Source: Chitinophagaceae bacterium UBA1946
GTDB taxonomy: Bacteria; Bacteroidota; Bacteroidia; Chitinophagales; Chitinophagaceae
Direction: 5' to 3'
Length of the DNA: 5,592 bases
Assembly: GCA_002336815.1 (NCBI GenBank)
Contig: DDEU01000053.1
Coordinates: 87,807 to 93,398 of the forward strand
The position numbers and the translations under genes were made by a program. Under the pieces are notes generated by a model. It worked only from the letters and a program-made list of their open reading frames with translations, searched no databases and was not told where the DNA came from. Below, piece after piece: positions 1 through 5,200 of the stretch (position 1 is the first letter of the stretch; the number at the start of each line of letters is the position of its first letter).

Positions 1-66
1 CTGGATACTATCGGCGCCATAACCATTGGAAGGGAGGGCAACAACTTCTTCAATTTCTGTACTCAT
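1..66 (-). CDS. gyrB: DNA gyrase subunit B, N-terminal 22 codons (partial)
   Basis: GyrB is the ATPase subunit of the type II topoisomerase that introduces negative supercoils; it works with GyrA in the cytoplasm. Read on the minus strand from ATG at 66-64, the frame stays open to the window edge and gives 22 residues ending in GYGADSIQ. In Bacteroidota GyrB this segment leads directly into the conserved ATPase start (VLEGLEAVRKRPAMYIG), which would lie just outside the window. The preceding residues (STEIEEVVALPSN) form the variable, acidic N-terminal tail usual in the family. A TATATTTG box about 46 bp upstream supports this start. The gene is divergent from the surface-protein gene at 231. 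The call rests on a short stretch and on recognising its continuation, so it is strong but not certain; the ATPase residues cannot be checked here. Confidence 0.82.
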   Translation of the reverse strand, partial: MSTEIEEVVALPSNGYGADSIQ

Positions 67-111
67 AATTGTGGGCAAATTCGCTTTAAAATTTACAAAT
101 TCAATATCCGG

Positions 112-119
112 CAAATATA
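112..119 (-). promoter_or_regulatory. Candidate gyrB promoter, -7 box
   Basis: On the minus strand this reads TATATTTG, an exact match to the Bacteroidota -7 consensus TAnnTTTG. It would place the transcription start near 105 and give a leader of roughly 38 nt before the gyrB ATG. I could not find a convincing TTG -33 element 17-23 bp upstream, so the call rests on the -7 box and its position. Confidence 0.55.
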
Positions 120-201
120 AGATAAATAAAGGTTTGAGCCTATTTAATATTCACCAGAATCAATGCTTTTTTTACAAAGATTTCCACACTGTTTTTATGC
201 C

Positions 202-209
202 TATTTTGC
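202..209 (+). promoter_or_regulatory. Weak candidate promoter for the surface-protein gene
   Basis: TATTTTGC resembles the TAnnTTTG -7 box but is one base short. It would give a leader of about 15 nt before the ATG at 231, similar to that inferred for rplS. No clear -33 element is visible. The 67-230 interval is the divergent control region shared with gyrB. Confidence 0.3.
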
Positions 210-230
210 AGTACAACAAAACCCCTTTTT

Positions 231-1148
231 ATGCAACAAAGATTGTTACCGGCAGCCCTTGCAGCAATGCTGTTGTTCCTTGGTTTTTTAACCGGGAATG
301 CACAAAATGTGGGCATTGGTACTGCTGCGCCTTCAGCATTGCTGGAGGTGGCAGGACAGGATGCCAAAATAAACGGCCTCATGATCGGCAGAGGCGGCGG
401 TAACATCAGTTCCAATGTGGTACTGGGCGACAGCGCCATGCATAACAATGTTATTGGCAGCGACAATACCGCCATTGGCGATAAAGCAATGTTCAATAAT
501 ATCAAAGGAGGGGTAAATGTTGCCGTTGGCAGGCTAACCTTATATGCAAATATCAGCGGTATAGACAATGTGGCCGTTGGTGGCCAGGCGCTTTTTGCCA
601 ATGATTCGGGCTCTATCAACACGGCCGTTGGCGACTGGTCGCTCCTGCACAATACCAATGGCAACTACAATACGGGCATTGGGGGCAGGTCGCTTTTTAC
701 CAACAGCACCGGTATCGCCAATACCGGCATTGGTGTTTCGGCACTTCGGTTTTCTGAAACAGGCAACTATAATACTGCCCTGGGCTATGCCTCCGGGGTA
801 TCGGTAATTTCAGGATATGGAAATACCCTTATTGGGAGCCTGGCTGATATTGCCAATGCAGATCTTTACAATGCGGGTGCAGTCGGCTTCAACGCCCGGG
901 TAGCTTCCAGCAATAGTTTTGTGATCGGGGGCACCGGCGCTTATGCAGTAAACGTGGGCATCAATACCCCGGCGCCTACTGAAAAACTGGATGTGAATGG
1001 CGCCATTAAAATAGCCAATTCCGGCTATGCAGGTATTACCAATAATGCCACCGCCCCCATCCCGGCGGGCGGTGCCGGAACCATTGTATTTACCGAAACC
1101 CATTTTTATGGCTGGAACGGGAGCGTATGGAAGCAACTCGATAACTAA
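231..1148 (+). CDS. Secreted repeat-rich surface protein (YadA-head/tail-fibre-like)
   Basis: A 305-residue predicted exported protein of unknown function. Residues 1-24 form a signal peptide: QQR, a hydrophobic stretch AALAAMLLFLGFL, then TGNA before Q25, a typical Bacteroidota cleavage site. Residues 26-42 (NVGIGTAAPSALLEVAG) and 241-257 (NVGINTPAPTEKLDVNG) are two copies of a motif widespread in Bacteroidota tail-fibre-like surface proteins. Between them, residues 59-211 form repeats with an exact 17-residue period, core NTAIGxxALxxN, resembling the left-handed beta-roll head repeats of YadA-type adhesins. The C-terminus (FYGWNGSVWKQLDN) is a short aromatic ending common in such proteins. 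I see no S74 intramolecular chaperone, no trimeric autotransporter anchor and no recognisable type IX secretion C-terminal domain, so how it is displayed is unclear. ATG 231 is chosen because it begins the signal peptide directly; there is no Shine-Dalgarno sequence, which is normal here. Adhesion or a structural envelope role is inference. Confidence 0.85.
   Translation: MQQRLLPAALAAMLLFLGFLTGNAQNVGIGTAAPSALLEVAGQDAKINGLMIGRGGGNISSNVVLGDSAMHNNVIGSDNTAIGDKAMFNNIKGGVNVAVGRLTLYANISGIDNVAVGGQALFANDSGSINTAVGDWSLLHNTNGNYNTGIGGRSLFTNSTGIANTGIGVSALRFSETGNYNTALGYASGVSVISGYGNTLIGSLADIANADLYNAGAVGFNARVASSNSFVIGGTGAYAVNVGINTPAPTEKLDVNGAIKIANSGYAGITNNATAPIPAGGAGTIVFTETHFYGWNGSVWKQLDN
405..863 (+). repeat. 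Nine tandem 51-bp (17-residue) protein-level repeats
   Basis: Glycines at residues 76, 93, 110, 127, 144, 161, 178 and 195 are exactly 17 apart, and an asparagine follows three residues later each time (79, 96, 113, 130, 147, 164, 181, 198). An earlier unit starts at residue 59 with Ile in place of Gly but keeps N62 and G66. The consensus is GxxNTAIGxxALxxNxx; units 8 and 9 lose the second half of the pattern. The DNA copies have diverged strongly, so this is an old duplication held by protein structure and not a recent slippage array. Confidence 0.85.
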
Positions 1149-1224
1149 CAGCTCCAAAATAGTCATAAATGGGTAAAACTTTGCCGTTAGAAATTTTACT
1201 ATAGCTTTTTACAACATCCTGCTG

Positions 1225-1232
1225 TATATTTG
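1225..1232 (+). promoter_or_regulatory. Candidate promoter (-7 box) of the AraC-family gene
   Basis: TATATTTG matches TAnnTTTG exactly. Its last three bases are the in-frame TTG at 1230-1232 that would otherwise be taken as an upstream start codon. If this is the -7 box, transcription starts near 1239, so translation must begin at the ATG at 1248 with a leader of only about 9 nt. No good TTG -33 element is visible, so an activator or relaxed recognition is possible. Confidence 0.5.
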
Positions 1233-1247
1233 CATCGAAGTTTATCA

Positions 1248-2186
1248 ATGTATCAATCTGCCGACATACTACAAATTGGCCAAAAGCAGCCGCTGGTTTT
1301 TAACGAACTGGATGTTTTGCTGGATATTGAAAGAACGGTACCCGGCTCGGTTCACTATGCTATAAAGCGCTATCAAAAAATAAGCGACTGGAATATGGAT
1401 GATGCTGGTATGCTTATTTATCATTATCAAAAGAATGATCCTGCTGAAAATTATCTTGAGCTGCGTTTTTGTGTAAGTGGTAATGTGTATTGCCGCCAGA
1501 AACAGGCCGAATGTAACTATTGCAAGTTCAATGCCTCCAAGGGTTGTGTTGAAAAAGTTGAAAGTGTAGATGTACTGAGTTTCAGCTTTAAGCCCTCTTA
1601 CCTTACCCAGTTCGTAAAAAGTAAAAAGCAGCGTAATGTTACTGATGAAGTGCTGGCTTTTACCCACCCAACGTCTTTTTCAAAAACGCTTCCCCTCTGC
1701 GGTAAAACCCGCCTGGCCATTGAGGCGCTGCTGAATCATAATTATACGGATACGCTGGAGAATATCTTCATCAACGCCCAAACACAGATACTGCTTTTGT
1801 ACAGCATGGATTGCATGATGGGTGAAAAAGAGGAAGAAGTATTCAGTTGTAAATTTTTGGCCAATGAAGCCGATAGGGAAAAGATCGTGAAAGCAAGAGA
1901 AGTGTTGTTACAGCATATTGGCGAACCGCTTACCATTAAAGAACTGAGCCGTAAGGTAGCCATCAATGAATGTTACCTTAAAAAAGGGTTTAAAGAACTG
2001 TTCGGTACCACCATTTTCGACTTTTACCAAAGCCAGCGGATGGAACATGCCAAGTATTTACTCTACGATAAGGGCCTCAGCGTTACCGAAGTGTCTTCTT
2101 TGCTGGGCTATTCTTCCATCTCTCATTTTAGCACTGCCTTTAAAAAACATACCGGTATAAAGCCCTGCGAATTATTGCTTCATTGA
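1248..2186 (+). CDS. AraC/XylS-family transcriptional regulator with N-terminal cysteine cluster
   Basis: A 312-residue cytoplasmic DNA-binding regulator. The last ~100 residues are an AraC-type double helix-turn-helix domain: the first HTH at about 228-253 (LTIKELSRKVAINECYLKKGF) and the second at about 277-306, with the typical LGYSSISHFSTAFKKHTGIKP signature. The N-terminal ~200 residues are a putative sensor region that I cannot assign to a ligand family. It holds a dense cysteine group, C75, C82, C89, C92 and C100, with the core spacing C-x6-C-x2-C-x7-C, suggestive of metal or redox binding but not proven. The ATG at 1248 is preferred over the in-frame TTG at 1230, which lies inside the probable -7 box. 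The stop is 194 bp before rny, so co-transcription with rny is not implied. No adjacent metabolic operon indicates its regulon; the upstream surface-protein gene is a possible but unsupported target. Confidence 0.9.
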   Translation: MYQSADILQIGQKQPLVFNELDVLLDIERTVPGSVHYAIKRYQKISDWNMDDAGMLIYHYQKNDPAENYLELRFCVSGNVYCRQKQAECNYCKFNASKGCVEKVESVDVLSFSFKPSYLTQFVKSKKQRNVTDEVLAFTHPTSFSKTLPLCGKTRLAIEALLNHNYTDTLENIFINAQTQILLLYSMDCMMGEKEEEVFSCKFLANEADREKIVKAREVLLQHIGEPLTIKELSRKVAINECYLKKGFKELFGTTIFDFYQSQRMEHAKYLLYDKGLSVTEVSSLLGYSSISHFSTAFKKHTGIKPCELLLH

Positions 2187-2287
2187 TTCTTCCTGTTACC
2201 GCACCGTAATACCGCCTTTGTCTCCCTGTTTTTGTAACCGGCCAAATTATAGGCTTTTTCAGGGGGAAAATTCTGATATTAAAATAT

Positions 2288-2295
2288 TATCTTCG
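2288..2295 (+). promoter_or_regulatory. Weak candidate rny promoter
   Basis: TATCTTCG matches TAnnTTTG at all but one defined position. It lies in the 194-bp gap between the regulator and rny and would give a leader of about 80 nt. No clear -33 element is present. The gap shows no other convincing signal and no strong terminator for the regulator gene. Confidence 0.28.
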
Positions 2296-2380
2296 CCAGC
2301 CATCTGTCTTTATAACTACTAACTCATGGTTAAAGAGGTGATATACAAGATTGTGAACCGTTTAAAAACAACAAAACTCA

Positions 2381-3946
2381 ATGGAACCAACCATACTTTC
2401 CATCATTATCGGAGCAATAGCTCTTGCAGCAGGCATCGTCCTCGGAAAAGTGATCTTTGCGAAAAACACTAAAAAACAGGTAGAAGACGCACAATTGCAG
2501 GCTCAAACCATCCTGAAAGAAGCCGAATTAAGAGCGGAAACCCTCAAAAAAGAAAAAGAACTCGAAGCAAAGGAAAAGTTTGTACAGATGAAATCTGTAC
2601 ACGACAAAGAGGTAATGCAACGCAATCAAAAACTGCTGGATTCGGAAAATAAGATCAAGCAGAAAGAGCAGAGCATTAACCAGAAAGAGGGAAACCTGGA
2701 TAAACAGGTTAAGGAAAATGAAGCTATTAAAGAAACGCTCAACCGCCAGATTGAAGTGGTGAACCTAAAACGCACCGAGCTGGAGAAACACCAGGAAGAG
2801 CATATCCGCCGGTTAGAAAAAGTGGCCGGCCTTTCAGCCGAAGATGCCAAAGCGCAGTTGATCGAGGGCCTCAAGCAGGAAGCCCAGACAAAAGCCATTG
2901 CTTTGCAGCAGGAGATCATTGAAGATGCCAAGCAAAAAGCTAATAAGGAAGCCAGGAAGATCGTTATCCAGACCATACAGCGCACGGCTGCAGAACAGGC
3001 CATTGAAAATTCCATCACTGTTTTTAACCTCGAAAGTGATGAGATCAAAGGTTCTATCATTGGCCGTGAAGGACGCAATATCAGGGCAATTGAAGCCGCT
3101 ACCGGTGTTGATCTTATTGTAGATGATACCCCTGAAGCAATTGTACTTTCTTCCTTTGATCCATTGCGTCGTGAGATAGCAAGATTGTCTTTACAAAGGC
3201 TGGTGGCCGATGGCCGTATTCACCCTGCCCGTATTGAGGAAGTGGTGGAAAAAACCAAAAAGCAGTTAGACGACCAGGTAATGGAAATAGGCGAAAGAAC
3301 CGCCATGGAACTGGGTGTTCACGGTCTGCACAAAGAACTGATCAGGATGGTAGGCCGCATGCGCTTCCGTTCTTCTTATGGACAAAACCTGCTGATGCAC
3401 AGCCGTGAAACGGCCAATCTTTGTGCAATCATGGCCGCTGAACTGGGACTGAATCCTAAATTGGCCAAGAGGGCAGGTTTACTCCATGATATCGGTAAAG
3501 TGCCGGATGAAGAAACAGAATTGAGCCACGCATTACTGGGTGCCAAGCTGGCTGAAAAATATGGCGAAAACCCTGCGGTTGTAAATGCGATCGGTGCTCA
3601 CCATGATGAAATGGAAATGCAATATGTGATCTCTCCTATCATCCAGGCCTGCGATGCCATCAGCGGCGCAAGACCGGGTGCAAGGCGTGAGATCATGCAG
3701 CAATACATACAGCGTATCAAAGACCTGGAAAACCTTGCACAGGCTTACCAGGGCGTTGAAAAGGCCTATGCTATCCAGGCGGGTCGTGAATTGAGGGTAA
3801 TTGTAGAAGCGGATAAAGTAACAGATGCAGACAGCGATAAATTAAGCTTTGAGATTGCCCAGAAGATACAGACCGAAATGACCTTCCCTGGCCAGATAAA
3901 AGTTACGGTGATCAGGGAGAAAAGGGCAGTGAACATCGCCCGGTAA
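2381..3946 (+). CDS. rny: Ribonuclease Y, membrane-anchored endoribonuclease
   Basis: RNase Y is an HD-superfamily endoribonuclease that starts decay and processing of mRNA at the inner face of the cytoplasmic membrane. At 521 residues this is full length for the family. In order: an N-terminal membrane anchor (about 6-27, ILSIIIGAIALAAGIVLGKV); a long, highly charged coiled coil (about 30-200, rich in K, E and Q); a KH RNA-binding domain with GSIIGREGRNIRAIE at 224-238; and an HD domain with H340, the HD pair H369-D370 in LLHDIGK, and H407-H408 further on. The family block DGRIHPARIEEVVEK (277-291) is also present. All expected motifs are intact. ATG 2381 puts the anchor directly at the N-terminus; no Shine-Dalgarno sequence is seen, only an A-rich leader. 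A strong terminator follows and rplS has its own promoter, so rny is probably transcribed alone. Confidence 0.97.
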   Translation: MEPTILSIIIGAIALAAGIVLGKVIFAKNTKKQVEDAQLQAQTILKEAELRAETLKKEKELEAKEKFVQMKSVHDKEVMQRNQKLLDSENKIKQKEQSINQKEGNLDKQVKENEAIKETLNRQIEVVNLKRTELEKHQEEHIRRLEKVAGLSAEDAKAQLIEGLKQEAQTKAIALQQEIIEDAKQKANKEARKIVIQTIQRTAAEQAIENSITVFNLESDEIKGSIIGREGRNIRAIEAATGVDLIVDDTPEAIVLSSFDPLRREIARLSLQRLVADGRIHPARIEEVVEKTKKQLDDQVMEIGERTAMELGVHGLHKELIRMVGRMRFRSSYGQNLLMHSRETANLCAIMAAELGLNPKLAKRAGLLHDIGKVPDEETELSHALLGAKLAEKYGENPAVVNAIGAHHDEMEMQYVISPIIQACDAISGARPGARREIMQQYIQRIKDLENLAQAYQGVEKAYAIQAGRELRVIVEADKVTDADSDKLSFEIAQKIQTEMTFPGQIKVTVIREKRAVNIAR

Positions 3947-3963
3947 TCTTCATAACAATGTTT

Positions 3964-4000
3964 AAATCCCGGTAATTAAAAATATTGCCGGGATTTTTTT
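3964..4000 (+). terminator. Intrinsic terminator after rny
   Basis: The arms AAATCCCGGTAAT (3964-3976) and ATTGCCGGGATTT (3984-3996) pair over 13 positions, one of them a T-G wobble, around a 7-nt loop. A run of seven T ends at 4000. It begins 18 bp after the rny stop. Confidence 0.9.
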
Positions 4001-4075
4001 ATACGTAAACCGGCACCACCAGGCATTTTTGAAAAAAAGTTCTGTCATAAAAACGCATTACTCACAATTTTATCC

Positions 4076-4083
4076 TACTTTTG
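4076..4083 (+). promoter_or_regulatory. Candidate rplS promoter, -7 box
   Basis: TACTTTTG matches TAnnTTTG exactly and is followed by CCG. The inferred start near 4090 leaves a leader of about 14 nt before the ATG at 4104. The box lies downstream of the rny terminator, so rplS appears to be an independent unit. No good -33 TTG was found. Confidence 0.6.
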
Positions 4084-4103
4084 CCGTCCAAAATTTTAAG
4101 GAA

Positions 4104-4472
4104 ATGAATGCAGTTCAGTTTGTACACGATCAGTTAACCAGCAAGCCAACTTTGCCAGCGTTTAAGGCAGGTGATAATGTAACTGTTAACTATAAAATTG
4201 TTGAAGGTAATAAAGAGCGTATCCAGAGCTTTAAGGGCGATGTGATCAAACGCCAGGGTACTGGTGCTACCGCATCTTTTACTGTTCGTAAGATCAGTGA
4301 TGGTGTAGGAGTTGAACGTTTGTTCCCTTTTTACTCTCCCAACATTGAAAGCGTGGTGATCAATAAAGTAGGTAAAGTACGCCGTGCTAAATTGTTCTAT
4401 CTCAGGGAAAGAAGCGGTAAAAGTGCCCGTATCCAGGAAAAAAGGATGGCAGTTGCCCTTATCAAAAAGTAA
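4104..4472 (+). CDS. rplS: 50S ribosomal protein L19
   Basis: L19 is a protein of the large ribosomal subunit, located near the interface with the 30S subunit. The 122-residue product is near the usual length of about 115-120 and carries the family blocks: AGDNVTVNYKIVEGNKERIQ (22-41), FTVRKIS (59-65), GVGVERLFP (67-75), SPNIESV (78-84) and GKVRRAKLFYLRERSGKSAR (90-109). An in-frame TTG at 4029 would add 25 residues, but it lies upstream of the probable -7 box at 4076 and the extension is not L19-like. The ATG at 4104 is therefore chosen; it is preceded by AAGGA, an unusually good Shine-Dalgarno match for this window, though very close to the start. The gene stands apart from the rpsP-rimM-trmD group with which it forms an operon in Escherichia coli. 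It has its own promoter and terminator. Confidence 0.97.
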   Translation: MNAVQFVHDQLTSKPTLPAFKAGDNVTVNYKIVEGNKERIQSFKGDVIKRQGTGATASFTVRKISDGVGVERLFPFYSPNIESVVINKVGKVRRAKLFYLRERSGKSARIQEKRMAVALIKK

Positions 4473-4492
4473 TCAACTTTTTATACAATATC

Positions 4493-4519
4493 AAAGCGGA
4501 GACAATGTTTCCGCTTTTT
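4493..4519 (+). terminator. Intrinsic terminator after rplS
   Basis: AAAGCGGAGAC (4493-4503) pairs with GTTTCCGCTTT (4507-4517) over 11 positions, including one G-T wobble, around an AAT triloop. A T run follows to 4519. It starts 20 bp after the rplS stop. Confidence 0.88.
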
Positions 4520-4551
4520 GCGTTTAAAAATTGCTCCTGCTTGTAAATTTG
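4518..4551 (+). promoter_or_regulatory. Candidate promoter of the small lipoprotein gene
   Basis: TTG at 4518-4520 and TAAATTTG at 4544-4551 are separated by 23 bp, the upper end of the spacing described for Bacteroidota promoters (TTG, 17-23 bp, TAnnTTTG). This is the only promoter in the window where I find both elements. It would give a leader of about 45 nt before the ATG at 4604. The TTG overlaps the T run of the rplS terminator. Confidence 0.45.
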
Positions 4552-4603
4552 GAATAATTATTGCCCATATGAAAAATTATTCTAATCACCCAACCGTACC
4601 ATT

Positions 4604-4732
4604 ATGAAAAAAAACACCTCTTACCTGCTGTTCATGCTGGCAGCCATCCTGTTTCTTTCCTCCTGTTCCAGGGGCATCACTACCTACGAAGCTGCCAATG
4701 GCAAAGCCAAATGCGGCAGGTATATCCGGTAG
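4604..4732 (+). CDS. Small 42-residue predicted lipoprotein
   Basis: A short gene, easily missed by gene callers. ATG at 4604 opens a 42-codon frame ending in TAG. The product has a textbook lipoprotein signal: MKKN, a hydrophobic core (YLLFMLAAILFL), then lipobox LSSC with the lipid-accepting cysteine at residue 21. The mature peptide would be only 22 residues (from C21: CSRGITTYEAANGKAKCGRY, then IR), with a second cysteine at 37 and a basic end. Small lipoproteins ending in a similar 'YEAANG.AKCGR' tail seem familiar from Bacteroidota, but I cannot name a family or function. The frame sits between the rplS terminator and the tatA promoter with a candidate promoter of its own. A membrane-anchored location is predicted from the signal; the role is unknown. 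Confidence 0.72.
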   Translation: MKKNTSYLLFMLAAILFLSSCSRGITTYEAANGKAKCGRYIR

Positions 4733-4754
4733 CTGACTTACATTAACATTTGCC

Positions 4755-4770
4755 CAACTTATTTAAGTTG
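4755..4770. promoter_or_regulatory. 16-bp palindrome upstream of tatA
   Basis: CAACTTA and TAAGTTG form a perfect 7-bp inverted repeat separated by TT. It lies 22 bp after the small lipoprotein stop and about 32 bp before the tatA -7 box. Its symmetry and tiny spacer fit a dimeric regulator's site better than an RNA hairpin, and there is no T run after it. Chance occurrence in AT-rich DNA is possible. Confidence 0.35.
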
Positions 4771-4803
4771 AAACCAATCCATTTTTAAGTGAATAATTGG
4801 TTT
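4771..4803. repeat. 8-bp inverted repeat next to the tatA -7 box
   Basis: AAACCAAT (4771-4778) is the exact reverse complement of ATTGGTTT (4796-4803), with a 17-bp spacer. The right arm overlaps the first base of the -7 box at 4803. It could be a weak terminator for the lipoprotein gene, although the stem is AT-rich and the following T run is broken, or an operator overlapping the promoter. Confidence 0.4.
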
Positions 4804-4810
4804 ATCTTTG
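4803..4810 (+). promoter_or_regulatory. Candidate tatA promoter, -7 box
   Basis: TATCTTTG matches TAnnTTTG exactly, 20 bp before the tatA ATG, giving a short leader of about 13 nt. No TTG lies 17-23 bp upstream; two inverted repeats occupy that region instead. Confidence 0.6.
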
Positions 4811-4830
4811 TCGCCTAATCAATTTTATTT

Positions 4831-5106
4831 ATGATAAGTTCAACCTCCTTACTCACTGTTTTCCTGGCCATGCCCGGCACTACAGAATGGATATTTATTA
4901 TTCTTGCCATTATCCTTTTATTCGGGGGTAAAAAGATCCCGGAATTGATGAAAGGGATTGGTAAAGGCATCAGGGAATTCAACGATGCCAAGAGTAACGT
5001 AAAGAGTGAAATTGAAGAAGGCATGAAAGAAAAAGACAAGGACGACGAGATCAGGCGTTTGAGAGATCAATTGAACCAAAAACAGGCGCAGGAGTTACCT
5101 AAATAA
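4831..5106 (+). CDS. tatA: Sec-independent protein translocase subunit TatA
   Basis: TatA is the pore-forming subunit of the twin-arginine translocase, which exports folded proteins across the cytoplasmic membrane with TatC. The 91-residue product shows a short N-terminal segment, a membrane helix (about 19-32, EWIFIILAIILLFG), the hinge FGG followed by KKIPEL (31-39), and an amphipathic helix with GIGKGIREF (42-50). A charged, probably disordered tail of K, E and D follows. The FGGKKIPELxxGxGKGxxEF run is diagnostic of TatA/TatE and not TatB. The N-terminus is longer than in many TatA proteins: an internal Met at 14 (MPGTTEW) would give a more standard start. ATG 4831 is preferred because it follows the -7 box at the short distance typical here. 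No tatC is visible nearby. A strong terminator separates it from gatA. Confidence 0.93.
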   Translation: MISSTSLLTVFLAMPGTTEWIFIILAIILLFGGKKIPELMKGIGKGIREFNDAKSNVKSEIEEGMKEKDKDDEIRRLRDQLNQKQAQELPK

Positions 5107-5129
5107 TTGTTGCAGGCAAAAAAATTAAC

Positions 5130-5173
5130 GGCTGAAGTAGATGGCATTCAAACCATTTACTCCAGCCGGTTTT
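5130..5173 (+). terminator. Intrinsic terminator after tatA
   Basis: GGCTGAAGTAGATGG (5130-5144) pairs with CCATTTACTCCAGCC (5153-5167) at 14 of 15 positions, counting one G-T wobble, with a single A-C mismatch. The loop is 8 nt (5145-5152), and GG plus four T follow. A run of seven A at 5118-5124 could make it function in both directions. It begins 23 bp after the tatA stop and contains the only in-frame ATG upstream of gatA. Confidence 0.82.
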
Positions 5174-5200
5174 ATAATTACTATAGTCAACCTACATACT

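Noticed and set aside
180..189. DnaA-box-like sequence ATTTCCACA near gyrB, suggesting a replication origin
   Set aside because: A single 7-of-9 match with no second box or AT-rich unwinding element; gyrB alone is not evidence for oriC.
140..664. 174-residue minus-strand frame opposite the surface-protein gene
   Set aside because: Its periodic P/L-rich sequence is the antisense reflection of the 17-residue repeats; the plus strand has the signal peptide and motifs.
1150..1210. Possible terminator after the surface-protein gene (AGCT/AGCT and ATAGT/ACTAT arms followed by T run)
   Set aside because: The arms are short and AT-rich, interrupted by a 5-nt bulge, and the loop is over 30 nt; too weak to call.
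2205..2236. Inverted repeat GTTAC/GTAAC after the regulator gene
   Set aside because: Only 5-6 bp arms with a loop of more than 25 nt and no T run; consistent with chance.
2326..2472. 48-codon plus-strand frame (MVKEVIYKIVNR...) overlapping the start of rny
   Set aside because: Its second half overlaps rny in another frame and becomes a low-complexity H/R/S-rich shadow translation; no promoter or family signal supports it.
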